NCBI GenBank assembly: GCA_010027295.1
Contig: RGVM01000063.1
Span: 1 to 9,510, forward strand
DNA length: 9,510 nt
Reading direction: 5' to 3'
From: Chitinophagia bacterium
Lineage (GTDB): Bacteria > Bacteroidota > Bacteroidia > Chitinophagales > Chitinophagaceae
This document shows, one piece after another, positions 7,963 through 9,510 of this stretch. The position numbers were made by a program, and so were the translations under genes. Numbering within the stretch: position 1 is the first letter of the stretch; each line of letters starts with the position of its first letter. Under the pieces are notes generated by a model. That model saw only the letters and a program-made list of their open reading frames with translations. It was not told where the DNA came from and did not search any database.

Positions 7963-9129
7963 TCACCATCCCCTGGCCCTGCAGATGCCCAGTTCGAGCC
8001 CTCTGAGCTCGGCCAGCCCCCGCAGCCTGCCAATGCAGGAGTAGCCGGGGTTGGTAGTCTTCCCGAGGTCGTCGATCATCTGGTGGCCGTGGTCGGGCCG
8101 GAAGGGGATGGCCTCATCCTTACGCTGCTGGATCTCCAGGAGTTCCTGCATGACGGCGAACATGTCCACGTCCCCGCCCAGGTGGTCGTCCTCGTAGAAA
8201 TTGCCCTGCGGGTCCTTCCGCACGTTGCGCAGGTGGATGAAGTGCACCTTGTCGCCGATGCTTCTTGCCATGGCCGGCAGGTCGTTGTCGAAGGAGGCAC
8301 CCAGCGAGCCCGTACAGAAGCAGGCGCCGTTGCTCTGCGACGGCACGGAGTCGATGATGAAGCGGTAGTCGTCGAGGTTGCGGACGATGCGCGGGAGCCC
8401 GAGGATGTCATAGGGAGGATCGTCGGGATGGATGGCCAGCCGGATGCCGAGCTCGTCGGCGACGGGGGTGATGGCTGACAGAAAATACGCCAGGTTCTCG
8501 CGCAGGGCGTGGCGGTCGATGTCGCGGTAGGCGGCCAGTTTCTCGCGCATCTCGGGGATGGTGGACTTCCGCTCGCCTGGGATGCCGAACATGACCACAT
8601 TGGCCAAGTGCTCGCGCCGGGCGGGCGTGGAGGCCTCGAAACGTCGCCTGGCCTCCTCGACGACAGCTGCCGGGTAGTCGCCCTCGGCACCCGGCCGCTG
8701 CAGCAGGTGGATGTCGAACATCGCCATGTCGGCCCAGTTGAAATAGAGGGCAAGGGAGCCGTCGCGCATCGGGTGGTCGAGGCTGGTCCGCGTCCAGTCG
8801 TTAACCGGCATGAAGTTGTAGGTGACGATGCGGATGCCGCAGGCCGCCAGGTTACGCAGGGTCTGCTTGTAGAGCTCTATCCAGTGGAGGTATTTGCCGC
8901 TGCGCGTCTTGATGTCTTCGTGAATGGTGACACTCTCCACCACGTCCCAGGTCAGGCCCTTGGCCTCGATGGTTTCCTTCCGCTTCCGGATTTCGTCGAC
9001 CGTCCACAGTTCCCCATGCGGCACATGATGCAGGGCCGTCACGATTCCCTGCGCACCTGTCTGCAATACGTCCTGCAGCGTCACCGGGTCGTCCGGCCCG
9101 AACCATCTCCATGTCTGTCTGAGTCTCAT
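7963..9129 (-). CDS. uxuA: D-mannonate dehydratase
   Basis: This cytoplasmic enzyme dehydrates D-mannonate to 2-keto-3-deoxy-D-gluconate, the last step before KDG kinase in glucuronate breakdown. The 388 residues align end to end, from memory, with E. coli UxuA (about 394). Shared segments include QTWRWFGPDDPV, VTALHHVPHGE, VESVTIHEDIKT, TYNFMPVNDWTRT, HPDDPPYDILGLPRIV and RPDHGHQMIDDL. The expected metal ligands (Mn/Fe) of this TIM-barrel family are visible as His234 (HPDD), Cys272 (CTGS), His299 (IHLR) and Asp346 (PDHGH). I chose the ATG at 9127-9129 because MRLRQTWRW matches the family N-terminus. An in-frame TTG at 9168 would add 13 polar residues not expected in the family. It follows the SDR gene by 113 bases and precedes the SusC gene by 124, all on one strand. 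GC is high: one 60-base row within it (8521-8580) has 41 G or C. Confidence 0.97.
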   Translation of the reverse strand: MRLRQTWRWFGPDDPVTLQDVLQTGAQGIVTALHHVPHGELWTVDEIRKRKETIEAKGLTWDVVESVTIHEDIKTRSGKYLHWIELYKQTLRNLAACGIRIVTYNFMPVNDWTRTSLDHPMRDGSLALYFNWADMAMFDIHLLQRPGAEGDYPAAVVEEARRRFEASTPARREHLANVVMFGIPGERKSTIPEMREKLAAYRDIDRHALRENLAYFLSAITPVADELGIRLAIHPDDPPYDILGLPRIVRNLDDYRFIIDSVPSQSNGACFCTGSLGASFDNDLPAMARSIGDKVHFIHLRNVRKDPQGNFYEDDHLGGDVDMFAVMQELLEIQQRKDEAIPFRPDHGHQMIDDLGKTTNPGYSCIGRLRGLAELRGLELGICRARGW

Positions 9130-9193
9130 GCGGTGTCTGTTTGTATTTGAATATGTTTCTGAAGTCAAGTTTCTATGGGTGCGTTTCCAAGAC

Positions 9194-9231
9194 TCTGCGG
9201 ACGTGTGGGCCGTCTGCCATGGCAGATCTGC
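9194..9231. promoter_or_regulatory. Cluster of TCTGC/GCAGA half-sites, candidate operator
   Basis: In the 113-base gap between the SDR gene and uxuA, TCTGCCATGGCAGA (9213-9226) is a perfect 14-base palindrome. It overlaps GCAGATCTGC (9222-9231), a perfect 10-base palindrome. A further TCTGC lies at 9194-9198. The half-site therefore occurs four times in 38 bases, once inverted. No T-run follows on the minus strand, and a stem would have only five pairs, so a DNA-binding site is likelier than a terminator. It does not resemble the UxuR/ExuR operator as I remember it. The regulator is unknown. Confidence 0.4.
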
Positions 9232-9242
9232 TCGTCGGCGGG

Positions 9243-9510
9243 CTACACTCCCGAAAACACACTGAAGCCGCCGTCCACTCCGAGCACCTGACCGTTGACG
9301 AATCCGGAGGCTTCACTGAGCAGGTACACCAGCGCGCCAATAAGCTCCTCCGGCTCCCCGAAGCGCCCGTACGGCGTATTGCGGATCACAGCCTCTCCGC
9401 GTACCGTATGGCTGCCGTCGGGATTAGTGAGCAGGGCCCGGTTCTGGTGCGTGATGAAGAAGCCGGGGGCAACGGCGTTCATCCGCACGCGGCCCTTGTG
9501 GCGGAGGGCC
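9243..9510 (-). CDS. Short-chain dehydrogenase, probable D-mannonate oxidoreductase (fructuronate reductase), 3' part
   Basis: This is the C-terminal 88 residues of a Rossmann-fold SDR; the rest, with the cofactor-binding and Tyr-x-x-x-Lys catalytic segments, lies beyond the right edge. The visible part starts ALRHKGRVRMNAVAPGFF, the classical SDR strand with the N-A-x-x-PG motif. It continues through RFGEPEELIGALVYLL and ends FVNGQVLGVDGGFSVFSGV. The asparagine-rich insert HQNRALLTNPDGSHTVRG after the PG motif and the FSVFSGV ending are, as I remember them, typical of the SDR annotated as mannonate oxidoreductase next to uxuA. That enzyme interconverts D-fructuronate and D-mannonate with NAD(P)H, supplying the substrate of UxuA. 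Position directly upstream of uxuA on the same strand supports this. Another sugar-acid SDR, such as a gluconate 5-dehydrogenase-like enzyme, cannot be excluded. GTG 9488 is internal to the frame, not a start. The gene ends with TAG at 9243-9245. Confidence 0.9.
   Translation of the reverse strand, partial: ALRHKGRVRMNAVAPGFFITHQNRALLTNPDGSHTVRGEAVIRNTPYGRFGEPEELIGALVYLLSEASGFVNGQVLGVDGGFSVFSGV

Noticed and set aside
9130..9168. Upstream TTG start adding 13 residues to UxuA
   Set aside because: The extra residues are polar and not expected in the family. The ATG at 9129 places QTWRWFGP as in known UxuA proteins.

Overview
This window comes from a member of the Bacteroidota. The clearest sign is an adjacent SusC/SusD pair, an outer-membrane glycan uptake system found essentially only in that phylum. 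The leaders are A-rich and lack strong Shine-Dalgarno sites, which fits. The genus cannot be read from the sequence. The minus-strand half is fairly GC-rich for the phylum, and the SusC/SusD sequences would suit a Chitinophaga- or Sphingobacteria-like relative or a high-GC Bacteroidales; this is only an impression.

Layout. Positions 2-2445 (plus strand) hold two glycan-assembly genes: a family 2 glycosyltransferase lacking only its extreme N-terminus, then, after 128 bases, a 491-residue polytopic membrane protein resembling GT-C/family 39 glycosyltransferases. Positions 2446-2782 are a 337-base non-coding junction between convergent units. It contains a good intrinsic terminator for the minus-strand unit and a weaker hairpin after the plus-strand unit. 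Positions 2783-9510 are all minus strand. In transcription order they hold the 3' end of a short-chain dehydrogenase (probable fructuronate reductase), mannonate dehydratase UxuA, a SusC-type TonB-dependent transporter and its SusD-type lipoprotein. The gaps are 113, 124 and 31 bases, so one operon ending at the terminator is plausible.

How the genes work together. SusD and SusC would capture an oligosaccharide at the outer membrane and move it to the periplasm using TonB energy. The SDR enzyme and UxuA are consecutive steps of hexuronate catabolism: D-fructuronate to D-mannonate to 2-keto-3-deoxygluconate. The arrangement suggests uptake of a glucuronate-containing glycan, for example glucuronoxylan or a similar polymer. 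No glycoside hydrolase, polysaccharide lyase or regulator lies in the window, so the substrate is an inference. The two plus-strand genes look like part of a separate surface-polysaccharide or protein-glycosylation locus and have visibly lower GC.

I see no tRNA, rRNA, CRISPR array, insertion sequence or clearly unprecedented system. The most interesting unexplained signal is a cluster of TCTGC/GCAGA half-sites, including a perfect 14-base palindrome, between the SDR gene and uxuA.
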